Source: JARRQJ01 sp963810615
GTDB lineage: Bacteria; Pseudomonadota; Gammaproteobacteria; DRLM01
Direction of reading: 5' to 3'
DNA: 64,000 nt
Assembly (NCBI GenBank): GCA_963810615.1
Contig: CAWEOA010000008.1
Coordinates: forward strand, 310,001 to 374,000
Below, piece by piece: positions 47,892 to 56,803 of the stretch. The position numbers and the translations under genes were made by a program. Position 1 is the first letter of the stretch; every line of letters begins with the position of its first letter. Under the pieces are notes generated by a model, which was given only the letters and a program-made list of their open reading frames with translations, did not search any database and was not told the origin of the DNA.

Positions 47892-47987
47892 AACATCCTG
47901 CTCCCTGCCGGTGATCGGATCTACATAACAAAAGGCCGGCCGGCGCTTGGATCGGTTTAAGAGAGCGGATCTTAACGAGTGACTATT

Positions 47988-50900
47988 ATGGGCGCTACAA
48001 ACGTACGAGTCCTGAGTGCCGCGCTACTGTGTATCATCGGCGCCAGTCGCGGAATGCCGGTCGAGGCTGCGCCACAAGGTGGCAATGTCGTTGCGGGGCA
48101 GGGTGGCATTCAGCAGCCCGATGCGATCACCACCGTCGTTACCCAGTCATCGCCGAGTCTGGTGATCGACTGGAACAGTTTCAATGTCGGCTCGGCCGAA
48201 CGAGTCCAATTCAAACAACCGGACGCCGCCGCCGCGGTGCTGAATCGCATCGGCGATGCAAGACCCAGTGAGATCGACGGCGCGCTCAGCGCCAACGGCC
48301 GCGTGTTTCTCATCAATCCCAACGGCCTCATCTTCGGCAATAACGCCGTGGTAAACGTCGGCAGCCTCGTCGCGGGATCGTTGGGGATTGCCAACGAGGA
48401 TTTCATGCGCGGCGACTATCGCTTTTCAGCGCCCCCCGGCCAAGAAGGCGGCAGGGTGGTTAATCATGGCCTGTTATCCGCGGCGCTTGGGGGTTCCATA
48501 ACATTGGTCGGCGGCAGTGTGGCCAATGACGGCCTCATCGTTGCCAATTATGGGCAGGTCAATCTCGGCGCCGGCCATAAGGCGCTGCTGGACTTCGACG
48601 GGGATGGTCTGCTGCGTTTCGAAGTTCAGGATCCTATCCACAGCAATGGGCGGGGTGTGAGCGCCGCCGTGACGAACTCCGGGAGTATTGTGACGCCGGG
48701 TGGCCAAGTGCTGTTGACGGCCAGTGCGGCTAAGGATGTATTTACCCAGGTGGTGAACAATAGCGGAGTGATCCAGGCCGTGGGCGTGGACAAACGAGGC
48801 GGCGTTGTGCGCTTGGTCGGTACGGGGGGGGCAGTCGCCGACAGCGGCACACTGGACGCCTCGTCGACGGATGGTAAGGGCGGCACTATTGATGTCCTGG
48901 GTGACCAGGTTGCCTTGAGCGACGCTGCCCAACTTGATGTGTCGGGCGCTACCGGTGGCGGGCTGATCCGCGTCGGAGGGGATTACCGGGGCAGCAATCC
49001 GGATATCGCGAATGCCCTGCTGACCTACGTGGGCCATCGAGTCAGCCTGAAGGCGGATGCCGTGACGCAAGGTGACGGCGGAAAAATTATCGTGTGGTCG
49101 GATAACGATACCAACTATTTCGGCGCGGCGAGTGCCCGGGGGGGCGCCCTGTCCGGAGACGGCGGCACGGCGGAAGTCTCCGGTAAGGGCGCGTTGACCT
49201 ATTCCGGAACGGTGGATCTACGTGCGCCGGACGGCGTCAATGGCGCGCTGCTGTTGGATCCGACGGACATCACTATCTCAAGCGGGGCTGCAGGGGCATC
49301 GACCGGGACCTTAACCTTGGGCCCGACGATCAGCGAAAGCGGAACGGCCAATGCATCGACGTTGACGGATGGCGATCTCAATACCCAACTTGGCTTGTCC
49401 AGCGTAGAGGTGACGACGAGTTCCGCGGGCGCGGGTAGCGGTAATTTGGTGGTGGATGCCACGGCCGCGATCAATGGCTTGGGAAATGACCTGACGTTGA
49501 CCAGTGTTGGCAGCGGTACGGTCACCCTCAACGGCACAATCACCAATGTTGGCTCGTTAACCCTCAATTCCGCAGGGGGTGCCGTTACTGGAACCGGCTC
49601 GGCAGCAGGGATCAACCTCCTGACGGGCGTGACCGATTTTGATGTGTCGACACATCAGTCCCATGGTGTCACTTATTCCGGCTTCACCGCCGTGGGCGGC
49701 AGCGGCCAGCTGGACAATCTGAACGCCGGCTATGACGACGGTCTGGACACGGCGACCGTCGGCGGGGTGAGCTACAACAGCTTCGCGACCATCAACGGCG
49801 CGACCGCGATCACCAATGCCGGTGCAGGTTTCAACGCCGGCACGAGGGTGTCGGGCAACGGCAATACCTACGGTGCGGGCTACGCCTCGGTGACGGGTGG
49901 CGGCACTTTGTCCGGTGTGAGCAATTACAATGCCGCGACGCAGCAATCCGGAGCCGTCACCTATAGTGGCTTTAGCGCCGTTGGCGGTAGCGGTAGCCTG
50001 TCGGGGATCACCAATTATGACGTCGCGACAGATAGCAATGGCGCGCTGACTTTTAGCGGCTTCACCACCGTCAACGGCAGCGGCCGACTGGATAATCTGA
50101 ACGCTGGCTATAACGACGGTCTGGACACGGCGACCGTCGGCGGGGTGAGCTACAACAGCTTCGCAACCATCAACGGCGCGACCGCGATCACCAACGCCGG
50201 TGCAGGTTTTAACGCCGGCACGAGGGTGTCGGGCAACGGCAATACCTACGGTGCGGGCTACGCCTCGGTGACGGGTGGCGGCACCTTATCGGGCATCACT
50301 AACTACGATGTAACGACGGGCAGCAACGGCACGGTGAGCTTCAGCGGTTTTACCGCGGTCGACGGCAGCGGCCGACTGGATAATGTGAACGCTGGCTATG
50401 ACGACGGTCTGGACACGGCGACCGTCGGCGGGGTGAGCTACAACAGCTTCGCAACCATCAACGGCGCGACCGCGATCACCAACGCCGGTGCGGGTTTTAA
50501 CGCCGGCACGAGGGTGTCGGGCAACGGCAATACCTACGGTGCGGGCTACGCCTCGGTGACGGGTGGCGGCACTTTGTCCGGTGTGAGCAATTACAATGCC
50601 GCGACGCAGCAATCCGGAGCCGTCACCTATAGTGGCTTTAGCGCCGTTGGCGGTAGCGGTAGCCTGTCGGGGATCACCAATTATGACATGGCGACGGGCA
50701 GCAATGGCGCGCTGACTTTTAGCGGCTTCACCACCGTCAACGGCAGCGGCCGACTGGATAATCTGAACGCCGGCTATGACGACGGTCTGGACGCGGCGAC
50801 CGTCGGCGGAGTGAGCTACAACAGTTTCGCGACCATCAACGGCGCGACCGCGATCACCAATGCCGGTGCGGGTTTCAATGCCGGCACGAGGGTGTCGGGC

Positions 50901-53318
50901 AACGGGAATACTTACGGTGCGGGCTATATCTCGGTGACGGGTGCCGGCGCCTTATCGGGCATCACCAACTACGACGTGGCAACCGGCAGCAACGGCGCGG
51001 TGAGCTTCAGTGGTTTCAGCATTCTTAACGGAGTGGGTGGCGGGACGCTGAGCGGCGGCCATGTATGGAGCATTGCCGGCGTGGACAGTGGCACGGTTGA
51101 TGGCTTGACGTTCAGTAATTTTGCGAATGTGACGGGGACTGCCGGTGCGGACAGTTTCGTGTTCGGTGCGTCGGGGTCCTTGACGGGTTCGCTTAATGGC
51201 GAGGCGGGGAGTGATACGCTGGATCTGTCGTCATTTCTGACGGCACGCAGCATCATCTTGACCGGCTCAGGGACTGACGGTTTCGTGGGTACGGAAGCCA
51301 GTGTTGCGGGTGGATTTGCGAACATCGATGCAGTTACGGCGCCGACAGGCACGGTGAACAGTCTCCAAGGCGAGAACGTCGCGAATACCTGGAGCATCAC
51401 AGGCGTGAACAGCGGCTCCCTAAGCGCGGGGGGCAACACACTCGGATTCAGCCACTTTAATATGCTGGTCGGTGGCGCAAGCGACGATGCGTTCGTCCTG
51501 ACGGGCGGCAGCCTGAGCGGAACGCTCGACGGCGGCGCCGGGGCGAATAGTTTGACCGGTGATAACGTCGCGGCGACCTGGACGATCACGGGCGTGAACA
51601 GCGGGTCGGTAACCGGCGTGAGCGGCGGCTTCAGCAATATTCAGGCGCTGAACGGCGGCGCCGCTAACGATCATTTCGTGCTGGGCGTCGGCGGTGCGAT
51701 TACCGGTAGGCTCAATGGTAACGGTGGTACGGATACCCTGGACTATAGTGGTTTCAGCGGACCGGTGGTCGTCAACCTGGATGGCGGGGCGACGGTCGGG
51801 GTGAGCAATGTGGAGAACCTGGTGGGCGGCAGCGGCGCCAACACGCTGATCGGACCCAATGAGAGTGCCGCCTGGACCATCGATCATAACAATGGCGGGA
51901 CGATTCAATATTCAACGCTGGTGAACTTCAACGGCTTTCAAACCCTGAGCGGTGGCGGCGGCGGCAATACCTTCAACGTGGCCGGGGGCAGTATCGAGAC
52001 GATCAATGCCGGTGCGGACGGCGACCGCTTCTCCGTCAACGGTACGGTCAACAGCCTGGTCGGTGGTGCCGGCAATGATACGGTCGATGTGGTCGGCGGC
52101 GTCGTTAACACCCTTAACGGAGGGGGCGGCGACAACCTGTTCACCATCAGCGGCGGCAACGTCCTTGCCTTGGACGGAGGATCGGGAAATATCAATTCCT
52201 TGGCGGTGACGGGCGGCAATCACACCTGGAATGTCACGGCGAACAATGCTGGTAATGTCAGCGGCGCAGTCACGTCTTTTTCACATATACAGGCCCTGCT
52301 TGGGGGTGAAGGCGGCGATGTGTTCAATGTCGATGCCACCGGTGTCATCGCGACGCTTCAGGGTGCCCAGACCGGTTCGGGGAACAATGCCTTCAATATA
52401 GCGAGCGGCGGAGCGGCCGGCGCTGTGGTCGGCGGCAACGGTGACGACATCATCAATGTTAACGGTACCGTGGGCCAGATCAGCGCGGGAGCGGGTAACG
52501 ATCGGGTGGTGATGGGTGACGGCGGCGCCGTTACCGGGAATGTGGATGGCGCCGCCGGCATCGATACCCTGGATTATCACAATTACAGCGGCGACGTTGT
52601 GGTGGATTTGGGACAAAATACTGCGACGGGGGTCGATGGGATGATGAATATCGAAGCGCTGGTGGGCGGTCAGGGGGGCAATACCCTGCTGGGTCCCAAC
52701 GCCGCAACGGACTGGGGTGTCCTTGCCGCGGATACCGTGTCCGTTAACGGCGCAGTGAGTGCCTTGGGTTTCCATAGTCTGCAAGGCGGCAGTGAGGCGG
52801 ACCGCTTTGATATCGGCGCCGACTTTACGGGATCGGTGGATGGCGGGGGAGGTGCTGACACGGTCAACATCATTGCGCCGATCCATGCCGGCCGTCTGGA
52901 TCTCGTTGCGGACGAGGTGAATTTCAATACGCCCGGCCAGATCAATGCCGGCGGCGGCGCGGTAACGATTACCGCGGCCACGGTGAATGCCGATCAGAAG
53001 GATGTACATATCATCGCCGATAGCTTGGCGCTGCACGCGACGGATCATGCGGGCACCTACAATATTCCCCTGGGGCTGGAAATCCGGAGCGCCACAGACT
53101 TTGGCGCAGGCTCGCGTAATTTCGTCAGCGGTGTTTTCGGCGCTACCCAGGGTGATTTCACCGATGTGGGCAAGACGACGCTCAACGTCTACCGCGGGCA
53201 GAGTGCCGTGGTGCAAGATCGCGGCAGAATCGACCCGGCGCTATTTATTAAAGATTTCAATTTGTTCAACCTGATCGACGGCGGCGTGCGCCTGACGCCC
53301 GATCAGCGCGAGGAGTAG
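47988..53318 (+). CDS. TpsA exoprotein (filamentous hemagglutinin-type, repeat-rich)
   Basis: A 1776-residue secreted beta-helix protein exported by the adjacent TpsB. A signal peptide (ending near PVEAA) precedes the TPS secretion domain (about residues 30-250), with NPNGLIFG (N110) as the hallmark. Residues about 560-1015 hold long near-identical repeats (see the repeat entry). Residues about 1030-1660 hold diverged Gly/Asp-rich repeats resembling hemolysin-type GGxGxD calcium sites (VGGAGNDTVD, AGAGNDRVV). The C-terminus (NLFNLIDGGVRLTPDQ) has no toxin domain, and no immunity gene follows, so a CDI role is unlikely. Adhesin or biofilm function is the likely role. A GTG nine bases upstream (47979) could also start it. 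Confidence 0.88.
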   Translation: MGATNVRVLSAALLCIIGASRGMPVEAAPQGGNVVAGQGGIQQPDAITTVVTQSSPSLVIDWNSFNVGSAERVQFKQPDAAAAVLNRIGDARPSEIDGALSANGRVFLINPNGLIFGNNAVVNVGSLVAGSLGIANEDFMRGDYRFSAPPGQEGGRVVNHGLLSAALGGSITLVGGSVANDGLIVANYGQVNLGAGHKALLDFDGDGLLRFEVQDPIHSNGRGVSAAVTNSGSIVTPGGQVLLTASAAKDVFTQVVNNSGVIQAVGVDKRGGVVRLVGTGGAVADSGTLDASSTDGKGGTIDVLGDQVALSDAAQLDVSGATGGGLIRVGGDYRGSNPDIANALLTYVGHRVSLKADAVTQGDGGKIIVWSDNDTNYFGAASARGGALSGDGGTAEVSGKGALTYSGTVDLRAPDGVNGALLLDPTDITISSGAAGASTGTLTLGPTISESGTANASTLTDGDLNTQLGLSSVEVTTSSAGAGSGNLVVDATAAINGLGNDLTLTSVGSGTVTLNGTITNVGSLTLNSAGGAVTGTGSAAGINLLTGVTDFDVSTHQSHGVTYSGFTAVGGSGQLDNLNAGYDDGLDTATVGGVSYNSFATINGATAITNAGAGFNAGTRVSGNGNTYGAGYASVTGGGTLSGVSNYNAATQQSGAVTYSGFSAVGGSGSLSGITNYDVATDSNGALTFSGFTTVNGSGRLDNLNAGYNDGLDTATVGGVSYNSFATINGATAITNAGAGFNAGTRVSGNGNTYGAGYASVTGGGTLSGITNYDVTTGSNGTVSFSGFTAVDGSGRLDNVNAGYDDGLDTATVGGVSYNSFATINGATAITNAGAGFNAGTRVSGNGNTYGAGYASVTGGGTLSGVSNYNAATQQSGAVTYSGFSAVGGSGSLSGITNYDMATGSNGALTFSGFTTVNGSGRLDNLNAGYDDGLDAATVGGVSYNSFATINGATAITNAGAGFNAGTRVSGNGNTYGAGYISVTGAGALSGITNYDVATGSNGAVSFSGFSILNGVGGGTLSGGHVWSIAGVDSGTVDGLTFSNFANVTGTAGADSFVFGASGSLTGSLNGEAGSDTLDLSSFLTARSIILTGSGTDGFVGTEASVAGGFANIDAVTAPTGTVNSLQGENVANTWSITGVNSGSLSAGGNTLGFSHFNMLVGGASDDAFVLTGGSLSGTLDGGAGANSLTGDNVAATWTITGVNSGSVTGVSGGFSNIQALNGGAANDHFVLGVGGAITGRLNGNGGTDTLDYSGFSGPVVVNLDGGATVGVSNVENLVGGSGANTLIGPNESAAWTIDHNNGGTIQYSTLVNFNGFQTLSGGGGGNTFNVAGGSIETINAGADGDRFSVNGTVNSLVGGAGNDTVDVVGGVVNTLNGGGGDNLFTISGGNVLALDGGSGNINSLAVTGGNHTWNVTANNAGNVSGAVTSFSHIQALLGGEGGDVFNVDATGVIATLQGAQTGSGNNAFNIASGGAAGAVVGGNGDDIINVNGTVGQISAGAGNDRVVMGDGGAVTGNVDGAAGIDTLDYHNYSGDVVVDLGQNTATGVDGMMNIEALVGGQGGNTLLGPNAATDWGVLAADTVSVNGAVSALGFHSLQGGSEADRFDIGADFTGSVDGGGGADTVNIIAPIHAGRLDLVADEVNFNTPGQINAGGGAVTITAATVNADQKDVHIIADSLALHATDHAGTYNIPLGLEIRSATDFGAGSRNFVSGVFGATQGDFTDVGKTTLNVYRGQSAVVQDRGRIDPALFIKDFNLFNLIDGGVRLTPDQREE
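49674..51027 (+). repeat. Higher-order tandem repeat inside tpsA (666-nt duplication)
   Basis: Four copies of a block beginning GLDTATVGGVSYNSF start at 49740, 50118, 50406 and 50784, spaced 378, 288 and 378 nt. The 378-nt form has an extra 90-nt (30-residue) module. Copies 1+2 and 3+4 thus form two 666-nt (222-residue) units, almost identical at DNA level, with mostly silent changes. This indicates recent segmental duplication or gene conversion. All copies stay in frame. Confidence 0.9.
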
Positions 53319-53452
53319 ACGAATCTTATTAATTCAACTACTCTCCCAAGTCAGGGTGCTAATTGATAAGCAATCGCAGGTGAACGCGCTGTTTTGGCAG
53401 TCAAAAATCATAGGTCCCGAGATTTTCCGCGAAATCACCGTGCAATAAAGGC

Positions 53453-54580
53453 ATGAGCATGGCAACACCCCAACTCATTGATATAGAATCTTTATTAGCC
53501 GAGATTCCAGGCGATGCCCCGTGCGGGGCCGATATTCGGGAAGACTCGTCGCCAAACTCCCTTTACTATCAGATTAAAGATGCGCGGGCGGAGGCGCGCG
53601 CTGCGGAGCGCCGTGCCCAGGTTGCCGAGGACGGCGAACAGGACGCCGAAGCGGCGACGGCGTGGCAGCAGGTGCTGAAGCTGGCGCCTAAGATCCTCAC
53701 CGAACAGGCCAAAGATTTGGAAATCGCCGCCTGGTATATGGAGGCGCTGGTTAGGGAACATGGCTTTCCGGGTTTACGGGATGGGGTGCGGCTGGCGCAT
53801 GGCCTGGTCGATCGCTATTGGGATGATTTGTTTCCGCTGCCGGATGAAGAAGGGCTGGAAACGCGGATCGCGCCGCTGACCGGACTCAATGGCGAGGATG
53901 CCGACGGTACGCTGATTGCGCCGCTTAACCAGATCCCCATTACGGAAGGACATACTTACGGGTCGTTCGCCACCTGGCAATATCAGCAGGCCTACGAACT
54001 GGACAAGATCACGGACCCGGAAAAGCGCGAGGCGCGCATCGAGGCGGGCTCGGCCAGTATGGATAAGCTGCGCCAGTCGGTGATAGAGACCCCGGCGGCG
54101 TTTTTCCGCACCCTGGCGGATGATGTCGACGAGTGCCTGAGCAGCCTGTCCGATTTCGCGACCCTGATTTCGGAAAAGTGCAATGGCGAGGGTCCGCCGA
54201 CCACCAACATCCGCAACGCCTTGAATCGGGTGCGCGAGGTGCTAGGCTTCTTGGCGAAGGATGCCTTGGGTTCAGAGGCGGAGGCGGATGCCGTTAACGC
54301 TGAACTGTCTGTGTCCCAGGGAGACCCTGCGGATGCGAAGGAGGTCACATCCATGTCGGGGGCGATTACCAGCCGGGAGCAGGCGCAAAAGATTCTTATG
54401 AAAGTAGCGGATTTCTATCGCCGCACCGAGCCGCATTCGCCGGTGTCGTATGCCGTGGAACAGGCCTTGCGCTGGGCGCAGATGACCCTGCCGGAACTGT
54501 TGGCGGTACTCGTTCCTGACGAAAGCGCGCGGGCGGAATATTTCCGTCTGGCGGGTATTCCGCAACCGTCAAACGACTAG
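53453..54580 (+). CDS. tssA: Type VI secretion system protein TssA (ImpA N-domain)
   Basis: A 375-residue cytoplasmic protein with the ImpA_N domain over about residues 10-130 (LLAEIPGDAPCGADIRED, AWYMEALVREHGFPGLRDG, LVDRYWDDLFPLPD). TssA caps or initiates sheath assembly at the baseplate. The C-terminal part has IT-S-x-E-Q-A-Q-K-I-L and a helical end (PVSYAVEQALRWAQMTLPEL), typical of the shorter TssA class. A second ATG is at 53459, with AAAGG upstream. It heads the T6SS operon 134 nt after tpsA. Confidence 0.9.
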   Translation: MSMATPQLIDIESLLAEIPGDAPCGADIREDSSPNSLYYQIKDARAEARAAERRAQVAEDGEQDAEAATAWQQVLKLAPKILTEQAKDLEIAAWYMEALVREHGFPGLRDGVRLAHGLVDRYWDDLFPLPDEEGLETRIAPLTGLNGEDADGTLIAPLNQIPITEGHTYGSFATWQYQQAYELDKITDPEKREARIEAGSASMDKLRQSVIETPAAFFRTLADDVDECLSSLSDFATLISEKCNGEGPPTTNIRNALNRVREVLGFLAKDALGSEAEADAVNAELSVSQGDPADAKEVTSMSGAITSREQAQKILMKVADFYRRTEPHSPVSYAVEQALRWAQMTLPELLAVLVPDESARAEYFRLAGIPQPSND

Positions 54581-54641
54581 TTGAACAAGCTTATGATGGA
54601 CTACATCGAATCGTGATTCGTCAAATTAGGGGAGAAACCGC

Positions 54642-55154
54642 ATGGCCAGTATCCATGACAAACTAAGCAGAGTGCGTAAACCGCGTGTGCATATTAGCTA
54701 CGAGGTTGAGACCGAGGGCGGGTCCGTCAAGAAAGAGTTGCCCTTTGTCGTGGGGGTGATGGGTGACTTTTCCGGTGATCCGACCGAGCCGTTGAAGTCC
54801 ATAAAGGATCGCAAATTCATTCAAATCGACCGGGATAATTTCGACAATGTCATGGCGCGGGTCGCCCCCGGGTTGAAACTGAAAGTGGACAACACCTTGG
54901 CCGGTGACGGTAGCCAAATGGCAGTGGATCTCAAATTTCAATCCATGCAGGATTTCGAGCCGGCCAAGGTCGTCGATCAGGTCGAACCGCTGAAGAAGTT
55001 GCTGGAGACCCGCAACAGTTTGCGCGATTTACTGACCAAGGCCGATCGTTCCGAAGACTTGGAAGGTTTGCTGGAAAGAGTGCTGAAAAACACCGACGAT
55101 CTTAAAGAGGTGTCGAAAGAACTGGGTATGGATGGTGAAAGTAAAGGGGAGTAA
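54642..55154 (+). CDS. tssB: T6SS contractile sheath small subunit TssB (VipA)
   Basis: A 170-residue sheath protein that co-assembles with TssC. The family N-terminus SIHDKLSRVRKPRVHISYEV and the FVVGVMGDFSGDP and KFIQIDRDNFD blocks are clear. AGGGGAGA precedes the ATG. It lies 3 nt before tssC, so the two sheath subunits are coupled. Its N-terminal strand would also be the binding site for TagJ encoded downstream. Confidence 0.96.
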   Translation: MASIHDKLSRVRKPRVHISYEVETEGGSVKKELPFVVGVMGDFSGDPTEPLKSIKDRKFIQIDRDNFDNVMARVAPGLKLKVDNTLAGDGSQMAVDLKFQSMQDFEPAKVVDQVEPLKKLLETRNSLRDLLTKADRSEDLEGLLERVLKNTDDLKEVSKELGMDGESKGE

Positions 55155-55157
55155 TCC

Positions 55158-56654
55158 ATGAGCATGTCCGAAGAACAGCCTCAAACACAGGGGGCAGCGA
55201 CCGAGACCACCGAGACCACGGCCGCCAGCCTGCTGGAGCAGGTGATAACCGCGACCAAGCAAACCGAGCGCTCACGTTCGGAAGAATTGCTGAAGACTCT
55301 GACGGAAGAGGCCTTGAAGGGGACCGTCACCTGGGACCGGAATCTCACCGTTACCATCAACAAGGCGATCACTGCGATAGATAATGCCATGTCCAAGCAG
55401 CTTGCCGCGATCATGCATGCCGAGAAGTTTCAAAAGCTGGAAGGTACCTGGCGGGGCCTGCACTACCTGGTGATGAATTCGGAAACCGGAGCCTCACTCA
55501 AGATCAGGATGATGAATGTCAGCAAGCGTGACCTGTTCAAGGATCTGGACAAGGCCGTCGAGTTCGATCAAAGCCAAATCTTCAAGAAGCTGTATGAAAA
55601 TGAATTCGGTACGCCGGGCGGCGAACCGTACGGTGCCTTGGTCGGTGACTATGAGTTCAGCAACCATCCCGACGACGTGGACCTGTTGCGTAACATGTCT
55701 GGGGTCGCCGCGGCGGCCTTTTGTCCGTTTGTCTCTTCGGTGGCGCCGGCAATGTTCGGCTTCGACGACTGGAATGAATTATCCAAGCCGCGCGACCTGG
55801 AAAAGATCTTCGATTCCTCGGAATATGCGAAATGGCGTTCCTTCCGCGAATCGGACGACGCCCGTTTCGTCAATCTGGTGATGCCGCGCACCCTGTCGCG
55901 CCTGCCTTACGGCAAGGACACCAAGCCGATCGATGAATTCGATTTCGAAGAATTCGCCGGCAATGACGGCAAAACCGCGAGTCACGACCAGTTCAATTGG
56001 ATGAACGCCGCTTACGTGCAAGCCGGCCGTCTCACCGATGCCTTTGCCCAATACGGTTGGTGTACGGCGATCCGCGGTGCGGAAGGGGGTGGTAAGGTCC
56101 AAGGTCTGCCCACCTACAACTTCATCAGCGACGACGGCGATGTGGACATGAAATGCCCGACGGAAGTCGGCATTACCGATCGCCGTGAGGCCGAACTTAG
56201 TAAATTGGGCTTCCTGCCGCTCAGTCATTACAAGAATACCGATTATTCGGTCTTTTTCGGGGCGCAATCCACGCAAAAGCCCAAGGTCTACGACAATCAC
56301 GCGGCAACCGAGAACGCCGCAATTTCCGCGCGTCTTCCCTACGTCATGGCCACGTCGCGCATTGCCCATTATCTGAAGGTCATGGGCCGCGACAAGATCG
56401 GCTCGTTTATGGAGGCGAAGGACACCGAGGAATGGCTGAATAACTGGATTCTGGGCTATGTGAACAGCAATCCGGATTCGGGTCCGGAAATGAAGGCGCG
56501 TTATCCGCTGGCCGAGGCGCGGGTCGAAGTCAAGGAAGTACCCGGCAGTCCGGGATCATACAACGCGGTGGCGTGGTTGCGCCCCTGGTTGCAGATGGAG
56601 GAATTAACGGCTTCCCTGCGCCTGGTCGCGCGTATTCCCAAGGCGAGCGGTTAA
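55158..56654 (+). CDS. tssC: T6SS contractile sheath large subunit TssC (VipB)
   Basis: A 498-residue sheath subunit with the EvpB domain. Landmarks: FQKLEGTWRGLHYLV, FDQSQIFKKLYENEFGTPGG, ALVGDYEF, a MSGVAAAAFCPFV helix, KVMGRDKIGSFM and the C-terminal ARVEVKEVPGSPGSY. Length and motifs match canonical TssC and no defects are seen. It overlaps the SD region of tssB by 3 nt spacing and is followed after 149 nt by a second tssC-like gene. Confidence 0.97.
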   Translation: MSMSEEQPQTQGAATETTETTAASLLEQVITATKQTERSRSEELLKTLTEEALKGTVTWDRNLTVTINKAITAIDNAMSKQLAAIMHAEKFQKLEGTWRGLHYLVMNSETGASLKIRMMNVSKRDLFKDLDKAVEFDQSQIFKKLYENEFGTPGGEPYGALVGDYEFSNHPDDVDLLRNMSGVAAAAFCPFVSSVAPAMFGFDDWNELSKPRDLEKIFDSSEYAKWRSFRESDDARFVNLVMPRTLSRLPYGKDTKPIDEFDFEEFAGNDGKTASHDQFNWMNAAYVQAGRLTDAFAQYGWCTAIRGAEGGGKVQGLPTYNFISDDGDVDMKCPTEVGITDRREAELSKLGFLPLSHYKNTDYSVFFGAQSTQKPKVYDNHAATENAAISARLPYVMATSRIAHYLKVMGRDKIGSFMEAKDTEEWLNNWILGYVNSNPDSGPEMKARYPLAEARVEVKEVPGSPGSYNAVAWLRPWLQMEELTASLRLVARIPKASG

Positions 56655-56803
56655 TACAGAAAAAGCCTGACCGGGTGCGGTCCGCGTGCCGAACTGGTGC
56701 GCGGAGGGCATTACGAGACAGGGCTGCTTGTGCCGGCCGGGTTTGATCCGGGAGTTCGTGAACGCATCTTGGTCGGAGGCATTTGTGCCGAGGAATAATT
56801 CGG

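Noticed and set aside
50969..53216. Long minus-strand frames under tpsA (222 and 311 residues)
   Set aside because: They mirror the Gly/Asn/Asp-rich TpsA repeats and have Pro/Ala-rich low-complexity products.
47979..53318. Contact-dependent inhibition (CdiA/CdiI) system
   Set aside because: TpsA lacks a CdiA-type C-terminal toxin region and no immunity gene lies between it and tssA.
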